From: Ignavibacteriales bacterium
GTDB lineage: Bacteria > Bacteroidota > Ignavibacteria > Ignavibacteriales > Ignavibacteriaceae
Assembly: GCA_016707585.1 (NCBI GenBank)
Contig: JADJHL010000008.1
Coordinates: forward strand, 868,001 to 932,000
Reading direction: 5' to 3'
Length of the DNA: 64,000 nt
Each line of letters starts with the position of its first letter. Within the stretch, counting starts at the first letter, position 1. The position numbers and the translations under genes were made by a program. The notes below the pieces were generated by a model. It was not told where the DNA came from. It ran no database searches and was given only the letters and a program-made list of their open reading frames with translations. Of this stretch, positions 25,617 to 34,253 are shown in pieces.

Positions 25617-26096
25617 TTACAAATGCACAATTGGCGGAACAAAATAAACCAATCTACCTCTTCCGTATTTAATTTTGTTATCAAACTCAATTTTTGCAAG
25701 TGCAGCAGGAGGAAAAACTAAATTAAAACTTCCAGTGCCACAAAAGTTATTAACGTGAATTGATAAATCAGGTTGATGGCCGACTATTGCAACATTTTCA
25801 TATTCAAGTGAATTTAATATTTCTATCAAATCAGATGTTCTACTTCCAGTTCCAAGATTATTATCCTTGATAATATTTTTACCTGGTTGAAATTGAGTTG
25901 AAATGATTTCTGCAGTTTGTACTGCTCTTGTAAGTGGTGAAGAAAGCACCACATCTAATTGTTCAATATAACTTTTCCAGGCTTGTGAAGTTTTTACAAT
26001 AACTTCTTTGCCTTCAGAAGTTAACTCTCTATCAAAATCCTTTTTATCTACAGAAATATTTTCGGCGATACTGTGTCTTATTAAAAATAAATTCAT
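25617..26096 (-). CDS. SixA-type histidine phosphatase
   Basis: A 159-residue histidine phosphatase (phosphoglycerate mutase fold). The catalytic RHS motif at the N-terminus (FLIRHSIAE), the SPLTRAVQTAEI segment and the second-His motif VGHQPDLS are all present. SixA in E. coli removes phosphate from His residues of phosphorelay or PTS proteins. The hybrid kinase with its Hpt domain at 21074-24403 is a possible but unproven partner, being divergent and 1.2 kb away. The start codon overlaps the stop of the preceding gene (ATGA). Confidence 0.87.
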   Translation of the reverse strand: MNLFLIRHSIAENISVDKKDFDRELTSEGKEVIVKTSQAWKSYIEQLDVVLSSPLTRAVQTAEIISTQFQPGKNIIKDNNLGTGSRTSDLIEILNSLEYENVAIVGHQPDLSIHVNNFCGTGSFNLVFPPAALAKIEFDNKIKYGRGRLVYFVPPIVHL

Positions 26097-26392
26097 GCTT
26101 TATTATTGTAGTTTATAGAAATAACTGTAATCATTTGATGAAAATCCATTAGAGCTTTGGCTAGTTGTTTACCAGCTTGAGTATTCATCAATTCATTCAT
26201 TTTATCTTTTGATTCAAATTCGATTTCAAAGAAATAAGAATATTTTTGATCAAGAAGTAAATTACTCTCCACTTTTGCTAGAAGAATTTCTTTTCCAGAA
26301 ATTTCTTTCAGATGATTTAGTATTACATCTTTAAAGTGGGGAAAAGCTACATCGTTCTCTGATTTATGGAGAAAAAATAATTGTCTAAACAT
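26093..26392 (-). CDS. Unknown small protein in the sixA operon
   Basis: A protein of about 99 residues whose ATG overlaps the stop codon of the preceding lipoprotein gene (TGATG) and whose stop overlaps the start of the sixA-like gene. An alternative ATG lies six bases upstream. The sequence alternates strands and helices and is rich in Lys, Glu and Phe, like a small ferredoxin-like alpha-beta fold. I recognise no family or catalytic motif. It has no signal peptide, so it is cytoplasmic. Confidence 0.6.
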   Translation of the reverse strand: MFRQLFFLHKSENDVAFPHFKDVILNHLKEISGKEILLAKVESNLLLDQKYSYFFEIEFESKDKMNELMNTQAGKQLAKALMDFHQMITVISINYNNKA

Positions 26393-27567
26393 CAACATTT
26401 AACCATAAAAGTTTTTATTATTTCTTCGTACTCGTTTTTGTTCAATTCGTAAGTGGATTTTGGAGTTTCAAGTATCATTAAAATCTTTTTGGTGGGACAC
26501 GAGAATTCAAACAACTGGTAAATGTTTTTGTTGTCAATCAGTTTATCTGAGAAACGAACTTCACTTTTATATTTTTCTTTATTTTTTAATGGCTCAACAA
26601 AATAGTTTTCAGCCGAATCACTATTTGTTATAGCGAAAAGCGAAACTGATGCACCAAGTTTAGCACTTAAATATTTGATTCCTTCGGTTTTAGATTTTAC
26701 AAAATTTGATATTGAAATATTGTCTAAGTTTTTCCACGTACTATCAAGTTTTATTTCATAATCATTCGAACTAATCAAAGTATTTACCTCTTTTTGGTTC
26801 TCAAAATTCCCATTCAAAAATCTATAAATTGATTCAGCATTTGTTATCTGTGGATTTTTAGTCGCAATTGTTAAACTTCTAACTTCTTTTACTACCAAAC
26901 TATCAAAAAGATTTATTTCACTTGAATAATTATTATGGGCAACATCAAACCTGAAAATATCCTTTGAAGTTTTGCTTGTCTTGGATGCTGGATAAAAAAT
27001 ATTTGTAACAATTGCAGTATCAGAAATTACAGAAATAACTTGTTCTGCTTCTTTACTCGGAGTTTTTATTTTTATAAACTGTCTAAAAACTAATTCTGAA
27101 GAATATTGTTCAAGTGAATAATATGAAACTCTGTTAAGTTCAATTACATCTTTGGAATTAAAACTCTCGCTTATAACTGCAAAAATTCTTGAACCGGACT
27201 TTTTAAAATTTAGGTTAAGATAACCGTTTAATGATTCGTCCTTTAAAATTAAATTTAAATCTTTATCGACAATCGCAAATAAATTGTATACAGGATTTTG
27301 ATTTTCTAAAAGCAAAGTGTAGTAGTTAGAATTATTTATTTCTACGCTATCAATTTCAATCTTATTAAATGATGAAAGCGCAGCATCAAAAGTGATTAAT
27401 CCTTCAAGAGTTTTTTTGTTTTTTTCATCACCTTTAATAGAGTTTGTAACAAGATCAAGAAACGATTTACCAGTAAATACAAATGGTTTTTCTCCATCTT
27501 TTTCTTTACAGCCAGTAATTCCAATTAATAATGTAACAACGAGAAATAATATTATTTGATTTTTCAT
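26392..27567 (-). CDS. Unknown lipoprotein
   Basis: A 391-residue protein with a clear lipobox (GITGC, Cys20), followed by a Lys/Glu-rich linker. The rest is a soluble beta-rich envelope protein without a motif I recognise. It is the upstream gene of a three-gene unit with the small protein and the SixA-like phosphatase, with overlapping codons, which is the only clue to its role. Periplasmic or outer-membrane anchoring is inferred from the lipobox. Confidence 0.6.
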   Translation of the reverse strand: MKNQIILFLVVTLLIGITGCKEKDGEKPFVFTGKSFLDLVTNSIKGDEKNKKTLEGLITFDAALSSFNKIEIDSVEINNSNYYTLLLENQNPVYNLFAIVDKDLNLILKDESLNGYLNLNFKKSGSRIFAVISESFNSKDVIELNRVSYYSLEQYSSELVFRQFIKIKTPSKEAEQVISVISDTAIVTNIFYPASKTSKTSKDIFRFDVAHNNYSSEINLFDSLVVKEVRSLTIATKNPQITNAESIYRFLNGNFENQKEVNTLISSNDYEIKLDSTWKNLDNISISNFVKSKTEGIKYLSAKLGASVSLFAITNSDSAENYFVEPLKNKEKYKSEVRFSDKLIDNKNIYQLFEFSCPTKKILMILETPKSTYELNKNEYEEIIKTFMVKC

Positions 27568-27610
27568 ATTCGTTAAAAATTAGTTATTCAAAGATACGAA
27601 TTCAAATCGT

Positions 27611-28492
27611 TTAATCTGATATTTCCTGAATTGGAATTTGTGGCCAATTTCTTCTTCCAAAATCTTTACTAACTAGACAACCTTTATTCAAATATATTCT
27701 TTCAAATTCTCTTGGTTGAGGATTTACTTCTTCAATAAACAAATAATCTGGTTTTAAAATTTGCCTGATATTTATTTTACTGCCATCACCAATTGGTAAA
27801 CCAGGGTGAGTAACATTTTTATTATCAATTAAAAGTTTTGCATTTGGTTTTAAGAAATATTCTCCTTTATATAGATTATCAATTCGATTTGTTACAAGAT
27901 TTTTTAATTCCTGGTATTCCAAATATTGCAGATCAGGATCATTCTTTTCTGCAAAGCCAATAAAAACAGCAGGATTACCACTATGAACAACAACTGGAGT
28001 TCCAAACTTAACTTTTCCATAAATATCTTTTGCATCTTCTTTGCTAACTCTAACACAACCGTGTGATGAACGTTTTACACCTAAATATTTGTAGTAACTT
28101 TTTCCTGCTAGTGCATGAAATCCAACTCCCCAATTAAAAGTCATAAAGTGTAACATGAGTGTGCTATCAAATTGAACAGAATGCCAGCGCTCAGCTTTAA
28201 ACTGAATTGCAAACACACCTTCTTTAGTCTCGATTCCTTCTTTAATTTTTGCTGTTCCTGTTGAAACTCCAAATGATTTTACTGAATCAAATCTGGAATG
28301 TAGATAAGACATTTGTTTTGTTAGATCAACTTCAAGAAAATAATCTTGTGTTGTAAATAAAGTATCCTTAAGTGATGAATAATTTATTTTAAATTTTAAT
28401 TTTTCTTCATCTACATTTGATGATTGATTTTTCTTGTCATCAATTGCAAATAAATTGACCGTAACTAATAGAAGGAATAAAAAATGTTTCAT
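27611..28492 (-). CDS. L,D-transpeptidase (YkuD domain)
   Basis: A 293-residue exported protein with a signal peptide (about 1-16). The YkuD domain covers about residues 45-175 and has the catalytic motif RSSHGCVRVS, with the His-Gly-Cys nucleophile. Such enzymes make 3-3 peptidoglycan crosslinks or attach envelope proteins to peptidoglycan; some also trim. The C-terminal part (about 180-293) is of unknown function. The gene begins directly after the uvrC stop with no spacer, so the two are co-transcribed, though they share no obvious pathway. Confidence 0.88.
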   Translation of the reverse strand: MKHFLFLLLVTVNLFAIDDKKNQSSNVDEEKLKFKINYSSLKDTLFTTQDYFLEVDLTKQMSYLHSRFDSVKSFGVSTGTAKIKEGIETKEGVFAIQFKAERWHSVQFDSTLMLHFMTFNWGVGFHALAGKSYYKYLGVKRSSHGCVRVSKEDAKDIYGKVKFGTPVVVHSGNPAVFIGFAEKNDPDLQYLEYQELKNLVTNRIDNLYKGEYFLKPNAKLLIDNKNVTHPGLPIGDGSKINIRQILKPDYLFIEEVNPQPREFERIYLNKGCLVSKDFGRRNWPQIPIQEISD

Positions 28493-30316
28493 TTAAGTTT
28501 TTTCTATTTTAAAATAATTTAATAATACTGCTGTTTTTTTCTTTCCAACAACTTCTTCAAGCTCTTGTTGTGTTGATTTCTTTAATGATTCCAGGCTACC
28601 AAACTTTTCAAGTAAAAGTTTTGCTGTTTCAGTTCCAATTCCTTTAATATCTGTAAGCTCTGATTTAATAATTCTTTTACTTCTTCTTTCACGATGAAAA
28701 GTAATTGCAAAACGATGTGCTTCATCACGAACTTGCTGGAGTAATTTTAATCCTGAAGAAGTTTTTGGTATTAACTCGGGATCAGAATTATTTGGAAAAA
28801 AAACTTCTTCGAGTCTTTTTGCTAAACCAATAATATTGTAATCTTTAAAACCAAGGTTATCTAGTATCTCAACTGCGCTGGAAAGCTGTCCTTTACCACC
28901 ATCAACCATAATCAAATCAGGTAAAGCTTGATGCTCTTCTTGCAATCTTGAATATCTTCGTTCAATAACTTCGCGCATACTTGAAAAATCATCCGGACCT
29001 TCAACAGTTTTTATGATAAACTTTCTATACAAACTTTTCTTTGGTTTTCCATCTTCAAACACAACCATACTTGCAACACTATCTGTTCCTTGTAAGTTGG
29101 AAATATCAAAACACTCAATTTTTCTGGGAAGAGTTTTTAATCTTAAATCTCTTTGCAAAGCTGAAACTGAATAAGAAACATTTCCAAGATTTTTCATTTT
29201 TTGAAGTTGGATTTCTTTCAGTTGAAGAATCGCATTTTCTTTGCACATTTTTATTAGAGATTTTAAATCACCTCGTTGCGGAACAATAATTTTAACTTTC
29301 TTTTCACTTTTGGTTCTTAACCACTCAATTAAAACTTCTTCATCATTTGGCTTAACTTCAAGTACTATTTCTTTTGGAATTTCTGTTAGCTCGCCGTAAT
29401 AATATTTTATTGCAGAAGAATAAATTTCTTCTATATCTTCACCTTCTTCAATTGAAAGTTTAAGCTGTTTTTTACCAATTAACTTTCCATCACGAATATT
29501 AAAAACAGCACAGGTTGAATCTTTACCTTCATAAGCAATGGATATAATATCTCTATCATCAAAATCATCACTTACAATTTTTTGTTTTGATGAAATAGAA
29601 CTAAGCTGATCAATTTTATCACGGAGTTCCGCAGCTTTTTCAAACTCAAGATTATCAACAGATTTTTGCATTTTTGATTTCAAATCTTTTATCAAATCAT
29701 CTGTTTTACCTTTTAACAGTTTGATAACTTCATCAACCATTTCGTTATAAGCTTTTGCCGAGATTAAGTTCTCACAAGGTCCATCACATTTTTTTATATG
29801 ATAATCTAAACAGACTTTAAACTTTTTAGCATTAATATTTTCTTCAGTCAAATCCAGTTTGCAGCTTCTTATCTTAAATATTTTATTGATCATTCCAAGT
29901 GAAGCCTTCATACTTCTTACATCAGTATAAGGACCAAAGTATTTTGAGCCATCATTGTAAACGCTTCTTGTAGGATAAATTCTCGGAAACAATTCGTTTG
30001 TTACTTTAATAAATGGAAATGATTTATCATCTTTTAGATTTACATTATATCGCGGCTTAAGCTGTTTGATTAAATTGTTTTCAAGAATCAATGCTTCAAG
30101 TTCAGAATCAGTTACAACAAGCTGAAAATCTTCTATCTTACTTACTAATGCAACAGTTTTTGCAGAGCCGGGATTTTCCTGGAAGTAACTTCTAACTCTA
30201 TTTTTTAAATTTTTTGCTTTACCAACATATATAACTTTACCATTCTTGTTTAAGAACTGGTAAACGCCAGGCGATGTTGGCAAGTTTTTTAAGTTAGTTT
30301 CTAATTTTGGATTCAT
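28493..30316 (-). CDS. uvrC: Excinuclease ABC subunit C
   Basis: A 607-residue nucleotide excision repair endonuclease with the full domain order: N-terminal GIY-YIG nuclease (GVYQF...VIYVGKAKNLKNRV, about 13-90), the Cys-rich region (CKLD, CLDYHIKKCDGPC), the UvrB-binding UVR motif (about 205-240), the RNase H-like C-terminal nuclease (ECFDISNLQG, MVDGGKGQ) and a final tandem helix-hairpin-helix (about 545-600). UvrC makes the incisions on both sides of a lesion bound by UvrB. The length is normal, and nothing is missing. Confidence 0.96.
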   Translation of the reverse strand: MNPKLETNLKNLPTSPGVYQFLNKNGKVIYVGKAKNLKNRVRSYFQENPGSAKTVALVSKIEDFQLVVTDSELEALILENNLIKQLKPRYNVNLKDDKSFPFIKVTNELFPRIYPTRSVYNDGSKYFGPYTDVRSMKASLGMINKIFKIRSCKLDLTEENINAKKFKVCLDYHIKKCDGPCENLISAKAYNEMVDEVIKLLKGKTDDLIKDLKSKMQKSVDNLEFEKAAELRDKIDQLSSISSKQKIVSDDFDDRDIISIAYEGKDSTCAVFNIRDGKLIGKKQLKLSIEEGEDIEEIYSSAIKYYYGELTEIPKEIVLEVKPNDEEVLIEWLRTKSEKKVKIIVPQRGDLKSLIKMCKENAILQLKEIQLQKMKNLGNVSYSVSALQRDLRLKTLPRKIECFDISNLQGTDSVASMVVFEDGKPKKSLYRKFIIKTVEGPDDFSSMREVIERRYSRLQEEHQALPDLIMVDGGKGQLSSAVEILDNLGFKDYNIIGLAKRLEEVFFPNNSDPELIPKTSSGLKLLQQVRDEAHRFAITFHRERRSKRIIKSELTDIKGIGTETAKLLLEKFGSLESLKKSTQQELEEVVGKKKTAVLLNYFKIEKT

Positions 30317-30403
30317 TGTTTTGGGATTACAAAATTCATTCCGATGATTTAATCAACAATTCAATTAAATCACCGGAACTTCAGTATGATTATAAGACAA
30401 GTA

Positions 30404-31654
30404 TTACTTTTTTTCTTCAGGTAAGATAGAATTTTTGGCAATTACAACTATACCTGTATCAGTAACTGTAAATTTCTTTCTATCTCCTTCAGGATCAAAC
30501 CCAACTTCATAACCTTCAGGTATAACAACATTTTTATCAATTATAGCTCTTCGAATTCTTGCATGTCTTCCAATCGTAACGTTATTCATAATTATGGAAT
30601 CAGTAACATAAGAATAACTGTTTACTTTTACATTCGAGCCAAGTAATGATCTTTCAACTAAACCTCCAGATACAATTGTACCATCACAAACAAGCGAATT
30701 AAGTGTTCTACCAACTCGTTCGCCTTCGTGTGATACTGTTTTTGCCGGTGGATATTGATACTGATAGGTTCTCAATGGCCAATCTGGATCGTAAAGATTA
30801 AAATCAGGGATTACACTAATCAAATCCATATTGGCTGCATAGTAACTATCGAGAGTTCCAATATCTTTCCAGTAAGGCTGATTTTTTTTATTCTCATCAA
30901 GAAACTTATAAGCAACCACTTTCATGCCTGCTTCTATCATATACGGAATTACATGCTGACCAAAATCATGATTCTTAAGTTTTTTACTATCCATTTCTTG
31001 CAGAACTTCTCTCAAGACATTAGCATTAAAAACATATATACCCATGTTTACAAAGGAATATCCAGGCTTATCAGGTATCTGGGGTGGGTTTGATGGTTTT
31101 TCGATAAAGGATTTTACATTATACTTTTCATCAACACCTACAATTCCAAATCTGCTAGCTTCATCTTTTGGAACGTCTATACAAGCGATGGAAAGATCAG
31201 CCGATAAATCGATATGATTATCAAGAAACTTTAAATAATCCATTTTATAAATATGATCACCGCCAAGAATTAAAACCCATTTTGCTTTTTTATCAGAAAA
31301 TAAATTTAAATTTTGGTGGATTGCATTTGCAGTTCCAAGATACCATTCGTTGTTAAGTTTTCGTTGAGGTGGAACAGAATAAATAAATTCTCCAAGCTCA
31401 GGATTAAAAATGCTCCACGCTTCGTAAAGGTGCATATTTAACGAGTCAGATTTGTATTGAGTTAATACATAAACTCTTCTAAATCCTGAGTTTAAACAAT
31501 TTGAAAGTGCAAAATCGATTATACGATACTTACCTCCAAAAGGAACTGCCGGTTTGCTTCTTACTGCAGTTAAAGGATGTAATCTCTCGCCCTGACCACC
31601 TGCCAGGATAACTGTAACTGTATCTCTTAAGACTGAGGAACCTGGTGATATCAT
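30404..31654 (-). CDS. glgC: Glucose-1-phosphate adenylyltransferase
   Basis: A 416-residue enzyme forming ADP-glucose from glucose-1-phosphate and ATP, the first step of glycogen synthesis. The N-terminal nucleotidyltransferase motif GGQGERLHPLTAVRSKPAVPFGG (shown in part), the LGGDHIYKMDY motif and the FIEKP glucose-phosphate loop are present, followed by a left-handed beta-helix domain (about 290-416) with the hexapeptide pattern. No other glycogen gene is in the window. It is transcribed towards uvrC; the gap holds an imperfect hairpin without a T-run. Confidence 0.95.
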   Translation of the reverse strand: MISPGSSVLRDTVTVILAGGQGERLHPLTAVRSKPAVPFGGKYRIIDFALSNCLNSGFRRVYVLTQYKSDSLNMHLYEAWSIFNPELGEFIYSVPPQRKLNNEWYLGTANAIHQNLNLFSDKKAKWVLILGGDHIYKMDYLKFLDNHIDLSADLSIACIDVPKDEASRFGIVGVDEKYNVKSFIEKPSNPPQIPDKPGYSFVNMGIYVFNANVLREVLQEMDSKKLKNHDFGQHVIPYMIEAGMKVVAYKFLDENKKNQPYWKDIGTLDSYYAANMDLISVIPDFNLYDPDWPLRTYQYQYPPAKTVSHEGERVGRTLNSLVCDGTIVSGGLVERSLLGSNVKVNSYSYVTDSIIMNNVTIGRHARIRRAIIDKNVVIPEGYEVGFDPEGDRKKFTVTDTGIVVIAKNSILPEEKK

Positions 31655-31772
31655 AGACTCTCCTTAAATTCGTTCTAAATATATTGAAATATCATTTGTT
31701 TGGCAATTAAACAAATAGTTAAATTATTTTTGTTTATTCTAAATCATTTTTAATAAGAAAGTATTGTTGCGG

Positions 31773-33444
31773 ATGAAATTTCAGTTAAAAGTATTAATGT
31801 TAAGTCTTTTGGTTTTCAATTCCATTGCTGTTTTTGGTCAGAGTTATTTAAAAAACAAAGAATCAAACGATAGAAAATATTTTGTTAGTGATTTTCAAAA
31901 AAGTATTGATATACTTAAGTATGACTTATCTTTTGATTTAAATACTAAAGAAAATATTCTTACCGGAGTTGCTAAACTAACTGCAACAAAAATTCTTGAT
32001 TTTATACTTGAACATGAACCTAAACTTGAACTCAATATCGAACTTAATATTTATGATAACTTAGAGGTCTCAAGTGTAAAGATTTATGATGAACAGATCG
32101 ATTTTAAACGAAAGAAAAATCGTTTGTTTATCAAAACAAAAAAAGTAATTCCGGATACTTTTGTTGTTGAGATTAAATATTCCGGAACTCCACAACGCGG
32201 CGGATTTGATGGATTTGTTTTCGGCTCCGTAAATGGAAATGATTTAGTTTACAATATTAGCGAACCAAATTATGCGTCAACTTGGTTCCCTTGTGATGAT
32301 GATCCTTCCGATAAAGCAATGCTTGATGTTAGAATTACAAATGATTCTCAATTTGTTTCTATATCAAATGGAAAATTAATAGATGTAATTAATTCTGGAT
32401 CAAAAAAAACTTATCATTATAAAACTTTTTATCCAATCTCGCCATATTTAATAGCAGTTTATTCTGCTCCATACAAGACTTTTAGTGATGTTTATGTTAG
32501 CCTCGATGGAAGCGACTCAATGCAAGTTAATTATTACGCAATGCCAGAACATTTTGATGATGCTAAAATAGATTTTGGTGAACATGTTGATTATCTGCAA
32601 ACACTTTCAAAAATTTTTGGCGAATATCCTTTTATAAAAGAAAAATATGGAGTTGCAGAATTTCTATGGAATTACGGTGCGATGGAAAATCAAACAATAA
32701 CCGGAGTTGGTTATAACTTTATTGGTGGAAATAATTATTTACGTGATACTTATGTTCACGAGCTTGCTCATCATTGGTGGGGAAATTCTGTTGGACCAAA
32801 AACCTGGAATGATATCTGGCTTAACGAAGGTTTTGCAACTTATTCTGAGGCTCTTATACAATGAAGCAAAGAATGGTAAAGATGCACTCAAATCAACAAT
32901 GCAAAGTAAGTTTAGTAATTATTTTAGAGGAACTTTATACGCACCAAAAGATTTATTTGGTGAAACAATTTATGAGAAAGGCGCTTGGGTTTTGCATATG
33001 TTAAGATATGAAATTGGTGATAGCAATTTCTTTTCTGTTCTTCATACTTATTATGATACTTATAAGTATTCAAATGCTTCTGTAGAGGATTTTAAATCCG
33101 TTTGTGAAAAAATTTCCGGACAAAATCTAGATAAATTTTTTGATCAATGGGTTTATACCGGAACTGATAATATTTTTTGTTCCTACACTTTTGAAATCTT
33201 AAAAACCGAAAATGGAAGTGAATGTACAATTAAACTTTACCAGGAACCACAGGATTATGAGGAATTCCATTTCCCATTAGAGATTGAATTTCAGTTTGCT
33301 GATGGAACTAATGAAATCCAGAAAGTTTATGTGGATGAAATTGAAGAAAATTATAAGTTTAGTTTTGATAAAAAAGTTGAAACTATTTCGCTCGATCCTG
33401 ACTCTAAATTGTTAGCAACTTTCGAAAAGTCTTATTCTAAGTAA
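31773..33444 (+). pseudogene. M1-family aminopeptidase with a frameshift
   Basis: Two reading frames together encode one M1 (gluzincin) aminopeptidase. The first frame contains a signal peptide, GAMEN and the zinc motif HELAHHWWGNS with the third ligand in NEGFATYSEAL, and then ends in TGA at 32862-32864. The rest of the protein continues in another frame from about 32860 (YNEAKNGKDALKS onward) to 33444. Removing one A at about 32859 restores a single frame. Either the gene is broken in this strain or the base is a sequencing error. The domains are otherwise intact, which favours a recent change or an error. Confidence 0.85.
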
Positions 33445-33509
33445 AGATTGAGTATGTTTTATTTCTTTTATCATATCACTAAATTTCTATCAACTAAAAT
33501 TGATACTCT

Positions 33510-34232
33510 GTGAATAAAACTTATCTGTTCATTTCCGACATACATCTTGGTCTTCAATCAAAAGAGATTGAAAACAAAAAGGAAAGACTTCTTGTAAAGT
33601 TTCTTGAGTTTGCAAAAGAAAACTGCGATGAACTTTTTATTGTTGGTGATCTTTTTGATTACTGGTTTGAGTATAAACGTGTTTATCAAAAAGGAAATTT
33701 TAGAACATTAACAGCATTACAGGATTTAACTGAAAAGGGAATTAAAGTTCATTACTTTATTGGTAATCACGATTTCTTTCATAAAGATTTTTTTGAAAAA
33801 GAAATTGGTGTTACTCTTTATCCAAACGGAAAAGAATTTTTACTAAACGGCAAAAAGTTTTTTATTGGTCATGGTGATGGATTAGTGAAAAACGATTTAG
33901 GTTATAATATTCTTAAAAAGATTTTACGCAGTCCTTTTACACAATGGTTGTATGGATTGATTCATCCTGATCTTGGAGTTGCAATTGCAAGCGGCACAAG
34001 TAAATCAAGCAGAGATTATACAACCAAAAAAGATTACGGCGAAGAAGATGGATTGTTTGATGCTGCAAAATCATTTATAGATAAAGGTAATGATTTTGTA
34101 TTGTTTGGGCATTTACATAAAAAATGTTTTAATGAATATAAAAATGGTATTTATGTTAATTTAGGTTCGTGGATTGATCAACCTTGTTATGGTAAGTTTA
34201 CAGATAAATTTGAAATCATTGATTGGAAATAA
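33510..34232 (+). CDS. UDP-2,3-diacylglucosamine diphosphatase-like phosphoesterase (LpxH family)
   Basis: A 240-residue calcineurin-like metallophosphoesterase with the metal motifs in order: SDIHLG, GDLFDYW, GNHDFF, GHGD and GHLH. This matches the LpxH/LpxH2 type that cuts UDP-2,3-diacylglucosamine to lipid X and UMP in lipid A synthesis, acting at the inner membrane face. The start is GTG at 33510. It is followed after 21 bases by the PBP1A gene, so a cell-envelope context is consistent. Related phosphoesterases with other substrates cannot be excluded. Confidence 0.82.
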   Translation: MNKTYLFISDIHLGLQSKEIENKKERLLVKFLEFAKENCDELFIVGDLFDYWFEYKRVYQKGNFRTLTALQDLTEKGIKVHYFIGNHDFFHKDFFEKEIGVTLYPNGKEFLLNGKKFFIGHGDGLVKNDLGYNILKKILRSPFTQWLYGLIHPDLGVAIASGTSKSSRDYTTKKDYGEEDGLFDAAKSFIDKGNDFVLFGHLHKKCFNEYKNGIYVNLGSWIDQPCYGKFTDKFEIIDWK

Positions 34233-34253
34233 AACCAAAAGAACTTTTAAGCT

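Noticed and set aside
30341..30376. Terminator between glgC and uvrC
   Set aside because: A hairpin with a 9-bp core exists, but no T-run follows on the minus strand, so termination is not supported.
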